Part shown: positions 45,308 to 56,770 of the stretch, piece after piece
How positions within the stretch are numbered: the first letter of the stretch is position 1
Layout: each line of letters begins with the position of its first letter
Origin: Isoetes taiwanensis
Lineage: Eukaryota > Streptophyta > Lycopodiopsida > Isoetales > Isoetaceae
NCBI GenBank assembly: GCA_021234155.1
Contig: JAJEKV010000010.1
Location: forward strand, 10,650,511-10,714,510
Reading direction: 5' to 3'
Length of the DNA stretch: 64,000 nucleotides
Notes under the pieces: generated by a model
Told to the model about the DNA's origin: nothing
The model's database searches: none
The model's input: the letters and a program-made list of their open reading frames with translations, nothing else
Made by a program: the position numbers and the translations under genes

Positions 45308-45391
45308 AAAGAGGCAGATGAATGAATAGGCAGATGATGTGGCAGATGACAGGTGGATGGCTGTGACAGGTGGATGGCTACATTCGCTACA
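45308..45391 (-). repeat. 84 bp copia LTR fragment
   Basis: Identical over 84 bp to 31664-31747 and ending exactly at the LTR terminus (…TTCGCTACA), but without the rest of the LTR. A truncated solo remnant. Confidence 0.85.
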
Positions 45392-46369
45392 GACAATTCA
45401 CATGAAATGATCATGGCAACTTCCGGATTGATTATTATCTTGATATACCAGCAAAAGTAAGCAAGCTGGTCCCTCCAAGCTCACACAAAGACAAGCTGGA
45501 ATAACATAAGTCACGTCTAGGCAAAACAAGTCCCAGGATGGGGTCTTCAGAACATTCTCAGGATGGGGTCTTCAGAACGTGTTAGATTAGCTAAGTTAGC
45601 AATAGTCAAGTCAAAATTGGCATAGTCTAACAGCAATTTGAAGGCCATGTCCGGACACATATATATTCTTTCACATGCTTGATCTTGAGGTTACAAGTTT
45701 TGAAGGTGGAAACATGGAATTGAATGGTTTTTTATCGTCCACAGACCAATAGGCTATGGAAGACTAGTAATAGTGCCCAGCATTGCTGGGCATAAGTTGG
45801 GAGCCTAAACATGTTTTGGTCGCAATGAGAAATACGTGCAGTAATAATTCAACCATTTTAACCTAGCTTTTTATTTGAACAAATTTTTTTCAAAGGTTTA
45901 ACAATGTTTGAAAGGAACCTAGCTCCTTGATGTTAGATAGTGTTGCATCAGTATCTCTGAGAGCTTTGAGTAGAACAATCTTGTGCTTGTCTATAACTAT
46001 TTTTTTCTAAAGGTCGTGTTGGTTGATGTTCTTAACTGCTACTATGTTCCGAAGTTCCATTAGCATTTACAACAAAAAAGAAAAGGTGTGTGTCTTCTCG
46101 TGGCTTTCCTTTTTTTTTTTTTGTTGCGCATAGTGTTTACATTTGGAGCGTCAAATATGCAATGCAATATTACTAACATTGTGAAGGTAACATTGCCAAA
46201 TATGCAATGCACCAAGTGTTTGGTATCTCTAGCACTAACATTGTAAACGTAACATTGCCAATTTACAAGTTGTCGATGGTATTGTGAGAGCGATGTAGGA
46301 CACACTAAAATATTATTATATAGGATAGCACTCATAGACTTCGATAATCAAAATTTAATTATCCCCTCA
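45392..46369. other. AT-rich spacer with a Helitron 3' end
   Basis: No gene. At 45764 a minus-oriented Helitron 3' terminus begins (CTAG at 45764-45767, then hairpin GCCCAGC-ATT-GCTGGGC at 45775-45791). A ~50 bp phrase around ACATTGCCAA…ATGCAATGCACC recurs near 46150-46260. Confidence 0.5.
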
Positions 46370-46811
46370 GATATTCTTTGATGAGTTTCTTCATGGAAAA
46401 CGTGCTTATTGATAATGCCCCATTCATAACATTGGCTTCTAGGCCTCTATAATTGACAGTAGTAGATCTTCTCGTGACATTCAATTTATTATTGGATTCT
46501 TAGATCTCTATAATTGACATAGCCCCACTACATTGTTGCATGTCTTGTCGTGCAATGTGTTTATTGAGACCACGTGGAATAAGTGTGCAAAATTGATTAC
46601 TTGGTTTTTATCCATGCCCCAAACAGGTATTTACCCAACCTACAATTCCATTACAAGCCACATGGCATATTTCACAATCTGAATTTGGACTTTTATTGGC
46701 TCCTATTCTCAATTCCATTTAATACCTGAAACATCCAGATATCTCTACAAAGTCTTGAACGAATTATATCTATATTACAAAGCCTTACTAGCTAAAGAGA
46801 CAAGCTTGTTA

Positions 46812-48692
46812 TCTTATATTATAATGTTATACCGTAAGTGCGTAGTGTATCGAGCCCTAATTTGAATGGCCGAGATCATCTGGATGCATCCGAAGGCCTA
46901 GATTTATTGCACGACTTACCAACACTGTGATTGGTCATGCTTCGATCTCTTAAGGGGAAAGGGTAAATGAAAAGGGGGAAAGGAAAAGGGAAGTGGAAAG
47001 AGAGAATGTGAAGGGCAAAAAGGCATGGAGAAAAGGGAAAAGGGAAAAGGGTGGGGATAAGAGAAGAGAAAAAGGCATGGAAAACGAAAAAGGGAAAGGG
47101 AACCTGGGAAAAGGGCACGAGGGAAGGAGGAAGAGATAAAAGTGGAAAAGGTAAATGGAAAGGGCATGAAAAAAAAAAGGAAAGAGGAAAAGGTTGACAA
47201 AAGGAGAAAATGAAGGATAAAAAAGCATGGAAAAGGGGAGGAGAAAAAAAGCATGGGAAAAGGAAGGAGCATGGGAAAAGGGGGAAAAAGAGAAGCGTTG
47301 AGGAAAGAGGAAAAAGGAAGGGACAAATGGCATAGGAAAAGGGAAAAAAGAAGAGAGGGAAAGGGAAAGGAAAAAATGCATCAAGAAAAGGGGAAGAGTG
47401 AAAGGTTGGAAAAATGAGGAAAAGGGAAGGGACAAGGGGGAACAAGAAAAGGATGGGGAGAGGGGAAAAGAAAAGGGGCATATAAAAAGGGAAAGTGAGA
47501 AGAATGAAAAAGGAAAGGGAAAAGGGGGAAAGGGAACCTAAGGAAAAATAAAGAGGGAAAGAAAAGGGAAGGGGGAAGGGCATGAGAGAAAAGGGAAGAG
47601 GAAAATGGTGAAGAAAAGGGAAAAAAAAAAAAAAAGGGAAAAGAAAAAGAGGCAAGAGAGAGAAAGGGTGGGGGAAAAAGAGGAAAATGGGTATAGGAAA
47701 TAAGAGAATAAAACAAATGTGCAAAAGGCATGGAAAAAGGGAAAAAGGAAAAGGAAAGGGAAGGGAAAAAGTACATAAATGGAAAAGGATCGACAAAGGA
47801 GGAAAACGGAAAGAAAAAAATCCATCAAGAAAAGGAAACGGGAAAAAAGGGAAAAGGAAAGGGAAGCAGGGGAGTGATGGAGGGGAGGGAAAGGGAAAAA
47901 GGACATGAGGAAAGGAAAAGAGAAAAGAAAAAGGAAGGGTTGAAAGAAGGGAAAATTGCACGGGAAGAGAAAAGGGTGGGAAAAGGAAGCACGGGAAAAA
48001 TAGAAAGAAGAAAAGGGTGGGAAAAAGGGCATGGGAAAAGGAAAATAGAAAAGAAAAAAGAATGTAAAAGGGGGGAAAGAGAGAGAGAGGCATGGGAAAA
48101 AGGAAATGAGGAAAATGGAAAAGGGGAAGAGAAAAAGGGAACATGGAAAAGGGAAAGAGGGAAAGGGTGAGGAGATGGAAAAAGGGAAGGTAAAAAGGGC
48201 ATGGAAAACAGGAGAAAAATGGAAGGGAAAAGGGCACACAAAAAAGGGAGGAATAGAGTGGGAAAAGGAGGAAAAGAGAAGGGAAAATAGGCATGGAAAA
48301 GGGCGAAAGAGTAAAAGGTTGAGAAAAAGGGAAGACATGGAAAAATGGTGGGGAAAAGAGAAGGCATAAAAAAAGAGAAAGGGGAAGGGAAAAGGGCAAA
48401 GAAAAAAGAGAAGAGGGAAAAGGTGGAGAAAGGAGCAAAAGGGAAGGGAAAAAGGTTATCGGGAACAGGGAAGAGGGAAGGAAAGGGATGGGAAAACAAG
48501 GAAACATGTGAGAAAGACCAGAAAAAAAAAGGAAAAGAAAAAAAAAGTAGAGAAAATAAGAAAAAATGAAATGCGGGATAGAATGAGAATGAGAGCAAAA
48601 GGGAAAGGGAAAGGGATAGGGCTTTTCTCACTGCATCCCAAAGCATTTACAGGCTCTCAACTTATGCCCAGCAACGCTGGCACCATTACTAG
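46812..48692 (+). mobile_element. Non-autonomous Helitron with exact A/T target
   Basis: Starts TCTTATATTATAATG at 46812, directly after an A, and ends with hairpin CCAGC-AAC-GCTGG then CACCATTACTAG at 48692, followed by T. Joining the flanks restores GCTTGTTATATGTTC exactly as in the other R1 copies (for example 54311-54325, with one substitution), which is the diagnostic AT insertion without duplication. No Rep/helicase ORF. Most of its 1881 bp is a polypurine minisatellite. The end sequence ACCATTACTAG recurs in minus orientation at 61015 and, with one change, at 45764. Confidence 0.85.
46950..48619 (+). repeat. 1.67 kb polypurine minisatellite
   Basis: Nearly all A and G on the plus strand, built from GGGAAAAGGGAAA-like runs, with a pyrimidine-bearing GCATG(G) or variant (GCACG, ACATG) about every 70 bp (roughly 24 occurrences). 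Such tracts can form triplex (H-DNA). The 543-codon minus-strand open frame across it is an artefact: polypyrimidine codons cannot be stops. Confidence 0.92.
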
Positions 48693-49190
48693 TATGTTCT
48701 TATTGAGTTCACATGGAAGCACATATAGGTGGTTGCCCCACCATAGGTTCAAAAGTTTGGACATATGATACAGTATACGCATAGGGCTCTATAACGAAGT
48801 CAAACTTCTTTATTCAACTTAGCTTACTTACCCCTTTAGATACTCTTTGATGGATTGTCTTCATGAAGAACATGCTTATTGATGTAGTGTGAATGCCCCA
48901 TTCATAAGGTTGGCTTTTAGGCCTCTATAATTGAAGGGACCCGACTAACACAGTAGTAGGTCTTCTCATGACATTCAAACTAAGATTGGATTCTTAGGGC
49001 TCTATAATTGAGGTAGACCGACTACGTTGTTGTCCTGCAACTGGGTTATGTTTTTATTGAGACCACGCGGAATAAGTGTATAAAATTGACTCCTATTCTC
49101 AATTCCATTTAATACCTGAAACATCCAGATATCTCTACAAAGTCTTGAATGAATTATATCTATATTACAAAGCCTTACTAGCTAAAGAGA

Positions 49191-50821
49191 CAAGCTTGTT
49201 ATTTTTTTTTTTGTTGAAGGACGTCAGACTTTATTCAATCAAAAAGTCAAATACAAGTATAAATGCAGAGACAGGAATAAAATCTCAGCGGATAAGCGGA
49301 GACCCACCGAGTGAAGCAACCTGCCTAAGCATAAGAGTGCACATCCAAAAACTCCTCAAAAATCAATCGCCTCTTGCGAGGGGCAAGTGAAGAACAATGA
49401 TACGACTTTACAATGTAACCTTGAGCTTCTTGGAGAATACGATTATCTGCCACATCCAGACCTTTGAAGATTACCAATCTTCGTCTTTTCCAGATAGTCC
49501 AAAGCAACCATCCTGCTGCTAGATGAAAAGCCCGCCTTGTAACTCGGTCCAAGTACTTGGGTAAATTGCCAAAAGCGGTTGTTGACTTGTTAGTGAAACC
49601 TGAAAAAGGGAAAACAACCAGTCCCATACACGCCTAAGGTGTTCACACATGAAAAAGCAATGCTCAATGGTCTCGGATCCACGCTTGCATCTTTGGACAC
49701 CGATTTGATATTCTAGGGTTAAACTTATGGACAAGCACATTAACCCGCTGAGACACCTATGAAAAATCTGCCACCAAAGAACTGCCACTTTTAGGATGAA
49801 GTAGCTTGTCCCATGCCCAAGACCACACCTTCGCCATTGAGGAGGAGGAAGTTGAAGAGACCACTTATTAGATCGGAGGAAGAATATCGGTATCAAGCAA
49901 CAAGCGATACATAGAGTTCACAAGTTTGCACTCCTTAATTTCTTCATGACAAACCCATACCAAAATATCTTCTTGGTGTGGGCGAATAGGGTGTAGAAAA
50001 TCAGCAACTTTTTGCCAAAGAACTCTTTAAGCCCCAATAGAAACTTTAAATGAAAAGCCTCCCATGTCGACCAATCGGCCTGAGTCATACCATGCTGCAA
50101 TAGTTAAGATTCCAAACTTTTCCAACGCCTTTGAGTCAATGGGTGCATCAAAGCAAAGTGGTTGATTGTCTACCGTAGGGATCCACCAACAAGGTGCGAT
50201 CAATGCATACACGGCAGTTGGACTGATGTGAAATAAAGTTTTGACGGTGCCGAATCTAACAATCCCTTTAAGAATGGAGAAGCATTATGATAAGGCCGCA
50301 ACTCATAAAATAAACTCCATGGAAGAACAGGTTTGAGTGTGACTTTACCAAAAGGGATACAAATAGGTAAGAGCACATGCAATAAGCCAGAAACCGGAGA
50401 ATCATCCTTACCTACAAGAAGCCGCCAAATGAATTTTGAGATCATAACCTTACTGCGCAAATGGAAATCTGTCATGCCCAAACCTCCAGCAAACTTTAGG
50501 TTTTATACACTTAGACCATGCAACCTTCACCACTACCCCTGCTTCATTTCCACCCCAGATAAAGTTTCTAACAACACCCACAATCTCCTGAAACTGTGAG
50601 TGGGAAGCAAGAATGGCAGAAGCCATATAGACATGTGTGTTGCTTAAGACATGCTTAGCAACTATTACCCTTCCAGGCATAGATAACTTAGCCGTATCCC
50701 ACCAAAAAAGGTGCCTCCGCAACCCCTCGATTATAACATCCCAAGCATCAGAAGTTGAAACATGAATACCCACTGGGATACCAAGAAGCTTGGTTGCCTT
50801 CCCATGAGGCAAGCTTGTTAT
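49191..50821 (-). mobile_element. 5'-truncated LINE with 12 bp TSD
   Basis: The insert at 49203-50809 is flanked by CAAGCTTGTTAT (49191-49202 and 50810-50821). A T-run at 49202-49212 is the poly(A) tail of a minus-strand element. Coding remnants: KLLGIPVG, FWWDTAKLSMPGRVIVAKHV and IWGG (after RT, 50812-50450), then a zinc-binding RT-associated region ending with C…ETIEHCFFMCEHLRRVWDWL (about 49700-49620). This is the C-terminus of a plant L1-type ORF2, broken by frameshifts. It interrupts an R1 unit. Confidence 0.88.
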
Positions 50822-51355
50822 ATGTTCTTATTGAGTTCACATGGAAGCACATATAGGTGGACATATGATATAGTATATGCATAGGGCTCTATAAGGAAGC
50901 CAAATTTCTTTGATGTAACTTAACTTACTTACCCATTTAGATACTCTTTGATGTCTTCATGAAAAACATGCTTATTGATGTAGTGTGAATGCCCCATTCA
51001 TAAGGTTGGCTTTTAGGCCTCAATATTGAAGGGACCCGACTAACACAAGAGCGTGGTCTTCTCATGACATTCAAACTAAGATTGGATTCTTAGGGCTCAA
51101 TAATTGAGGTAGACCGACTATGTTGTTGCAGGTCTTGTCCTGCAATTGGGTTATGTTTTTATTGAGACCACGCGGAACAAGTTTATAAAATTGATTAATT
51201 GATATTTATTCATGCCGCAACCCACAATTCCATTACAAGCCACATGGCACATTCCGCAGTTTGAATTGAGGGTGGCTCCTATTCAGGTCTCAATTTCAAA
51301 TAGTACCTAAAACACCCAGATATCTCTGCAAAGTCTTGAATAAATTATATTTATA

Positions 51356-51540
51356 CTAGAAACGTGTGCCCGGCGATGCCGGGCATTAGTCGTGGACATG
51401 TGGCATGGGTGTTTCGCCATGCCTATAGATGGAACAAAATATGAACATGTTGAGTGTAGTTTGCATGTCTTATGTTGAAACAGGACGATTTATTCAATTG
51501 CATCCACTCCAAGCTTTGTAACAACCTCCCCTACTATGTG
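51356..51540 (-). mobile_element. Helitron B 3' end, copy 1
   Basis: The plus strand reads A|CTAG at 51355-51359, then a perfect hairpin GCCCGGCGATGCCGGGC about 9 nt in: the reverse complement of a Helitron 3' terminus. It cuts an R1 unit at TTTATA/TT. The following ~180 bp (…CATCCACTCCAA…AACAACCTCCC) match 58834-59060. The 5' end was not found; sequence up to the oxidoreductase gene may belong to it. Confidence 0.68.
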
Positions 51541-52297
51541 CAATGGTAAATGCCCATCTCACATACTTAAACATGAGTGCTTAATGCAGAAATGTTGTTG
51601 TATAATTACTGAAATGAGGGGAATGCTTAGGCTTAAATTTTGCAGACATTATGTTATAATGGTGAATGCAATGCTAATGGTGAAGGGTGCTCGACACAAT
51701 TGTTCTGAAGTAGATTTAATGAGGTGTGTAGATGGAACAGAGTGCATAATGTAATTGGTAGTCATGCAAGTGAATCGGTCCACACATTGAATTGGGTAAG
51801 ACATCACGATAAATTCTAATCTGGAGGCCTGCTCAAGATTTGGTAACCATAAAATGCATCAATTATTCTTAAATTCAACATTTAACATGTGCGCAAAGTA
51901 CAATGTAGTGAGGAATGGGATATTTAATATATGCAAGGTCCATAGTTTGGATTATCCACATATGTGTAGACTTCCCATTTGGCTTATTGAATATATATAG
52001 ATAGATGCCCATTTCTTAGCATGAAATACATGCATACTTAGGAAGGTCATAGCTTCACTTAAAGTGGCACTTAATAGCTTCACTTAAAGTGGCACTTGGA
52101 AGGAATATATTTAGAAGTCATAGGAAGGAATGCCACACCGCCTTTGTCATCTGCATATAATAGAGGATGCAGTTAAAACGTGGAGTACACAGTAAAGAAA
52201 ACGAAACAAAACAAAAGGAACTCTCTTTACTTTTAAACGTTTTAACTGGAACACCTGAACAAAAGCCAAGATGAATGTCAGATCCGAAATGACTAAC
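51541..52297. other. No gene seen
   Basis: AT-rich, with a short duplication (AGCTTCACTTAAAGTGGCAC twice near 52040-52095). Confidence 0.45.
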
Positions 52298-53380
52298 TTA
52301 ACTTGATTGAAGCAGTTGGAGTCTATTACCCTCTAAGTCTTGAGTGTCGTATCCATCAAAAACAGTGAGGATCTTCTCTTTTGGTACTCCCTTTTTCATC
52401 AGGATGTCGGTTATGTACTGTGCGAAACTTGGTGAGAGTTTTTAGCAACATCTTATACGGTCATATCAGAAAAACAAATGCTAAGTTACCTTCTGTTCTT
52501 CCTTTGATGCACAAAGGAGCGCCCCAGTTGCTTGTGGTTCAACGATGTTCAGTTCTATTGTACCCTGCCAATCAGACATTAACAAGTAACTTATTTATAT
52601 TTCTGTGGATTCTATCTAAGTCTCTGGATGCGTTACCTCCTTACAAGGGATGATCTCCACACCCAGACTCTTCCATTCCTTGTACTTCTCACATCCAACG
52701 AAAGGAAAAACGATGAAGCCCTGCTCGGAGTTAAGTTACATATTCCATGCAGAAGATTACTTACAGCATATGGGAGTTGATCTGATGATCCATATAAATG
52801 GTACAGAGTAACAGAGTAAAATGGTGGTAATTTTTCCAAACCCTGCTCTATGACTGCTCGCATGGTGCTAAAAGCGAGAGAAGGAACGTTTTGGTGCTGA
52901 AAAGTATATGAAGAGTTAAGTAAAGCTAGCGTACCTGATACCGAAGCCACTGGCAAATAAAAGGAGGGTGTTGACATCGGTGAGTTTAGGAAGATCAAAT
53001 CCCTTAGACTGTGGTGGAAATAAGATCTGAACCGGGTCGCCGATCTTACTGTTGATAAGATCATCAGCTGTGCTATCTGGGACATCGTGGATCAGAAATT
53101 CCATGCTATTGCATGGAAAAAGCGAAGGAGCAGAGGCCACGAAGAAGTAAGCTGGGACGTGGCCTGGTGGATGGACGTGGCCTGGTGGAGGGACGTGGCC
53201 TGGTGGATGCTTATGCTTAGAGAGCATTCTTAAGCTTACATACTGGCCAGGTGTAGTATATTTGTAGCCCTCTTCCGGCGGAAGGGATAGCGTGAGATTG
53301 TAATACCCATCTTTGGCTTCACGAACAATGCCTTCGATTTTGGCATCAGGACGAGGAATGTATTCAGGACGAAAGGCCAT
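52298..53380 (-). CDS. pKIWI502-type FAD/NAD(P)-binding oxidoreductase, 5 exons, intact
   Basis: Exons: 53380-52935, 52867-52765, 52720-52637, 52564-52490, 52417-52298, all with GT-AG introns. Total 828 nt gives 275 residues with every junction in phase. Start MAFRPEYIPRP; an N-terminal FAD-binding barrel with YTTPGQYVSLRML; VASAPSLF; then the nucleotide-binding end with LLLFASGFGI joining STMRAVIEQGLEK, as in the ferredoxin-reductase-like fold; last exon YITDILMKKGVPKEKIL. Plant homologues are usually plastid proteins with a transit peptide, which I do not see here. A Pro-Gly-His insert (PPGHVPPPGHVHPPGHVP) from a threefold 18 bp DNA repeat near 53160-53210 is unusual. No break found: the only conserved gene I would expect to be functional. 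Confidence 0.88.
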
Positions 53381-53939
53381 TTCAAAAGCAACTCATACAA
53401 AGGTGCAAACTGCAGAAGCAACTAGCCCCATTTTATATCAAAACCAACACTAATCTGACGGCTTAGATCTTTTTAAAGCAAGTGATTTGGCACTCCCTTG
53501 CCCTTTGATTTCTCGGTCTAACGGCGCATTTATACATCTTTGTCTGTGTTACAGTAAAAACACTAAGGTAAGTGGCCCACCTATGGTGAACTTAACAGAA
53601 ATTTAGAAGGAAGGTCATGCGTTTTAGAAGAAATTTAGAAACAGATAGAACTACAGGTCATGCGTTTTAGACGGAGAGGAGGAATTTGAGAGCCGGACTA
53701 AAGAAAAAAGTGTGCAAATTTAAGTGGATCTTGAAAAGGATAAACAGATGGACGAAATGGCTGGCCATTGCAGATTTGAATGCTATTGACAGTAAACATT
53801 TGAATACTATTGATTTGGCACTCCCTTGCCCGTTGATTTCTCGGTCTAGTAGACGGCGCATTCTTAATGTAGACGTAAAAACACTCTAGTGCCGTGTTAC
53901 GTGAAAACACTCTTGTGCTAGTACTTCCTAGGAAGTATC
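53381..53939. other. 5' flank of oxidoreductase and spacer
   Basis: Holds two copies of a ~45 bp phrase (TTGGCACTCCCTTGCCC…TTTCTCGGTCTA near 53490-53525 and 53815-53850). A stretch, GACGAAATGGCTGGCCATT…GACAGTAAAC (53750-53800), recurs at 57590-57635. Confidence 0.5.
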
Positions 53940-55180
53940 ATAAGGGACTTGACTAGCAAATTAGTAGATCTTCTCGTGACATTCAAATTATTATTGGATT
54001 CCTAGGCCTCTATAATTGACATAGCCCCACTACATTGTTGCAGGTCTTGTCTTGCAATGTTTTTATTAAGACCACCTGGAATACGTGGATAAAATCGATC
54101 ACTAGATATTTATCCATGCCCCAGACAGAGGTATTTACCCAATCTACAATTCCATCACAAGCCACATGGCACATTTCATAGTCTGAATTTGGGCTTTTAT
54201 TGGCTTCTATTCAGACCCCAATTTCCAATTAATACCTGAAACATCCAGATATCTCTACAAAGTAATGAATTATATCTATATTACAAAGCCTTACTAGCTA
54301 AAGAGACAAGCTTGTCATATGTTCTTATCGAGTTCACATGGAAGCACATATAGGTGGTTGGCATTGTAATTATGATATGCAAGCAAAAGAGTTACAAAAG
54401 CAGTCAAGAGGCGGTCATTATTTTCGGCAATTGTTACCCCACCATAGGTGCAAATAGTATATGCATAGGGCTATGTGGGGAAGTCAAATTTCTTTGATGT
54501 AACTTAGCTTACTTACCTCCTTTAGATACTCTTTGATGGATTTTCTTCATGAAAAACGTGCTTATTGATGTAATGTGAATGCCCCATTCGTAAGGTTGGC
54601 TTTTAGGCCTCTATAATTGAAGGGACCCGACTAACACAGTAGCAGGTCTTCTCAGGACATTCAAAACTAAGATTGGATTCTTAAGCCTCTATAATTGAGG
54701 TGGCCTGACTATGTTGTTGCAGGTCTTATCCTGCAATTGGATTATGTTTTTATTGAGACCACATGGAATAAGTGCATAAAATGGATTACTTGATATTTAT
54801 TCATGCCCCAAAGAGGTATTTACTCAACCTAAAATTCCATTACAAGCCACATGGCACATTCCATAGTTTGAATTCAGGCTTTTATTGGCTCCTATTCAAG
54901 TCTCAATTTCAAATAATACCTAAAACATCCCGATATCTTTGCAAAGTCTTGAATAAATTAGATTTATATTACAAAGTCTTACTAGCTATAGAAAACGCTA
55001 TCATATGTTTTTATCGGGTTCATGTAGAAGCACATATAGGTGGTTGCAATTGTATTTATGATAGGCAAGCAAATGCTATAAAAGTAGTCAACAGGCGGTC
55101 ACCATTTTTGTCAATTGTTACCCCATAGTAGGTTTAAAAGTTTGGACATGTGATAGAGTATATGCATAGGGCTACGTAAG

Positions 55181-56250
55181 GAACTCATATGTTATTCGCA
55201 AAAATGACTTTGAAGGTTGGAAATTACTAGAAACTTCATATCATAATACATACAAGAAATTTATCGCGGCGGCCGCCGCGAACATTTCTTTCGTTCCTAA
55301 CCTGTTCAATTGGATCCACTATAATGTCTAACGGTCATAAATTTCTAGCTGGGCAAGCAATGTTTGGACCACATTCAAGTAATGTTTGGACCACATTTTG
55401 ATCCTATGCTAGAAGGCTAAGAGCTATATTGAAATACGTTGGAAATAACTTGGTTCCTTGGCCGCAAACTTTTCTCTTGATTCCTTGGTTGCGAACATTT
55501 CTCTTTTCCAATCCTCGTGTCCTTACTCAAATAAAGGGTGAAGATTGTATTTGGATCATGTGTCAGTTTGAACGTGGGGGATTTGAACCCACACTATTGG
55601 CTTGCGTTCTTGAGCCCATATGATACATGGATGTTGTGGTTGGCGACAACAATAAAGCTTCAAACTGAACTAACCTCAGGTGAGAAAAGTTCGAGCATTC
55701 TAGGATCTACATGGCAGTACAAAACTGTAAGACTATGGGGTCCTATGCATGAAATGTGCACTAGAGAAAACTCACTATATAAAAAACAATGTTTACCAAA
55801 AAGACAGCAAAAATATAGACAGCAGATGCACATACAGTTCTTTGATCTGCAAAAAACAATTCTCTTGTATAGGAGCCATGTTAGCTCGTGAAGAACAAAA
55901 CCATAAATACAATAGAGAAAATTTGTCCCTATCCCTTTGACTCGTAGCCAAAGTCATTGTCAATGTAATAGATGTCCACATTTCTCTATAGCAACGATGT
56001 ATTGAACTCTAATTTTCCACAAATAATAAAAGTTTGGATGCCAATAGCATTCTCAACTCTCTTCTCTAGACAAATGCAGCTCCAAATATGTGTTGTTGAT
56101 CTGCCAAAATGCATTTTATTAAGACGAACCCTAGCTGCAATATAATCAGGATTATCCCACATAAAAGTAGCTTCATTCAATCTGAGAAAATTAAAGACCG
56201 AGTACCTAAGGCAGAAAATGTATATTTGTGTTCACATTCAAGATATGTAC
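55181..56250. other. Spacer with GC palindrome; no confident gene
   Basis: A perfect 16 bp palindrome, CGCGGCGGCCGCCGCG (55265-55280), lies inside AT-rich sequence with outer arms AAGAAAT/ATTTCTT. At 55575-55593 GTGGGGGATTTGAACCCAC resembles the T-arm of a minus-strand tRNA-like sequence, but no full cloverleaf is seen. Confidence 0.45.
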
Positions 56251-56770
56251 CTGCTTTGCTTCAAGATCAGACTCCTGTTTTGTGCTTATCAATTCAATTC
56301 GTAACTTTTGGCATTCGACCTACACTTAAGACCAGATTTATAATTAGACAGAATTTTCTGTGGCACCTCAAAGCATAAGTAGAAATGTCATTCACCTCTA
56401 GCATTGCCATTTTTGTTTTTGCTTCACGCTGAGATGACCTTGCACGTTCTACTTTCTCGCTCTATGCCTATGATTCAAAAACATAATTAACATCTTTCTT
56501 CAAGCAATTTTCTAGAATGATCTCCAACTTGGACACTTTACATACCTGTGTTCGTATCATCGTTGTAGTTGCATCATGAACACACTGCTCTAATTATGTT
56601 TCTCTACTGACTGCCAATTATATTCAGCAAAAGTTTAAACATTAACTACTTCGTAACCAACCTAATTTCCAAAGGCTGATGGGTTAGGGAAATACCATCC
56701 ATGTGGAATTATGAGCAGCATGCTCTTCCTCAGCCCTTCTTTCTGCAACTGCCTGTTCCTCGCGTAAGGT
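56251..56770 (-). pseudogene. Golgin-5 (TMF-like) gene fragment, four exons
   Basis: Exon-like blocks with splice signals, in family order on the minus strand: 56770-56696 (TLREEQAVAERRAEEEHAAH), 56589-56546 (44 nt, EQCVHDATTTMIRTQ), 56467-56396 (SEKVERARSSQREAKTKM) and 56319-56251 (VECQKLRIELISTKQESD). The phases of the last two agree. These match the coiled-coil C-terminal half of plant golgin candidate 5, a Golgi tether. In the third block a TAG stands where the family has Trp (Ala-Trp…VERAR). Intermediate exons and the C-terminal TMF domain are missing, so it is a dead fragment, perhaps captured by a transposon. Confidence 0.68.

Larger units (their letters stand above)
46370..55180 (+). 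repeat. Broken tandem array R1 (about five units of 480-690 bp)
   Basis: Units share an ordered set of phrases: CTTACTTACC…TTTAGATACT, GCTTATTGATGTAGTGTGAA, GGCTTTTAGGCCTC, GGTCTTGTCCTGCAA, TATTGAGACCAC, CCTATTCAGGTCTCAATTTC, ATATCTCTACAAAGTCTTGA, GACAAGCTTGTTATATGTTC, ACATATAGGTGG and GCATAGGGCT. Copies: 46370-46811 continuing at 48693-48790; 48800-49202 continuing at 50822-50890; 50900-51355; 53940-54480; 54481-55180. Differences are mostly internal deletions of ~90-110 bp. Origin of the unit unknown. It gives readable empty sites for the insertions listed below. Confidence 0.82.

Noticed and set aside
46876-48507. 543-codon minus-strand open frame (Phe/Pro/Leu/Ser-rich)
   Set aside because: It spans the polypurine minisatellite; pyrimidine-only codons cannot be stops, so openness is automatic. 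Other frames over the tract are also open.
55559-55640. tRNA gene on the minus strand
   Set aside because: Only a T-arm-like GTGGGTTCAAATCCCCCAC is convincing; acceptor, D and anticodon arms do not fold. At most a SINE remnant.
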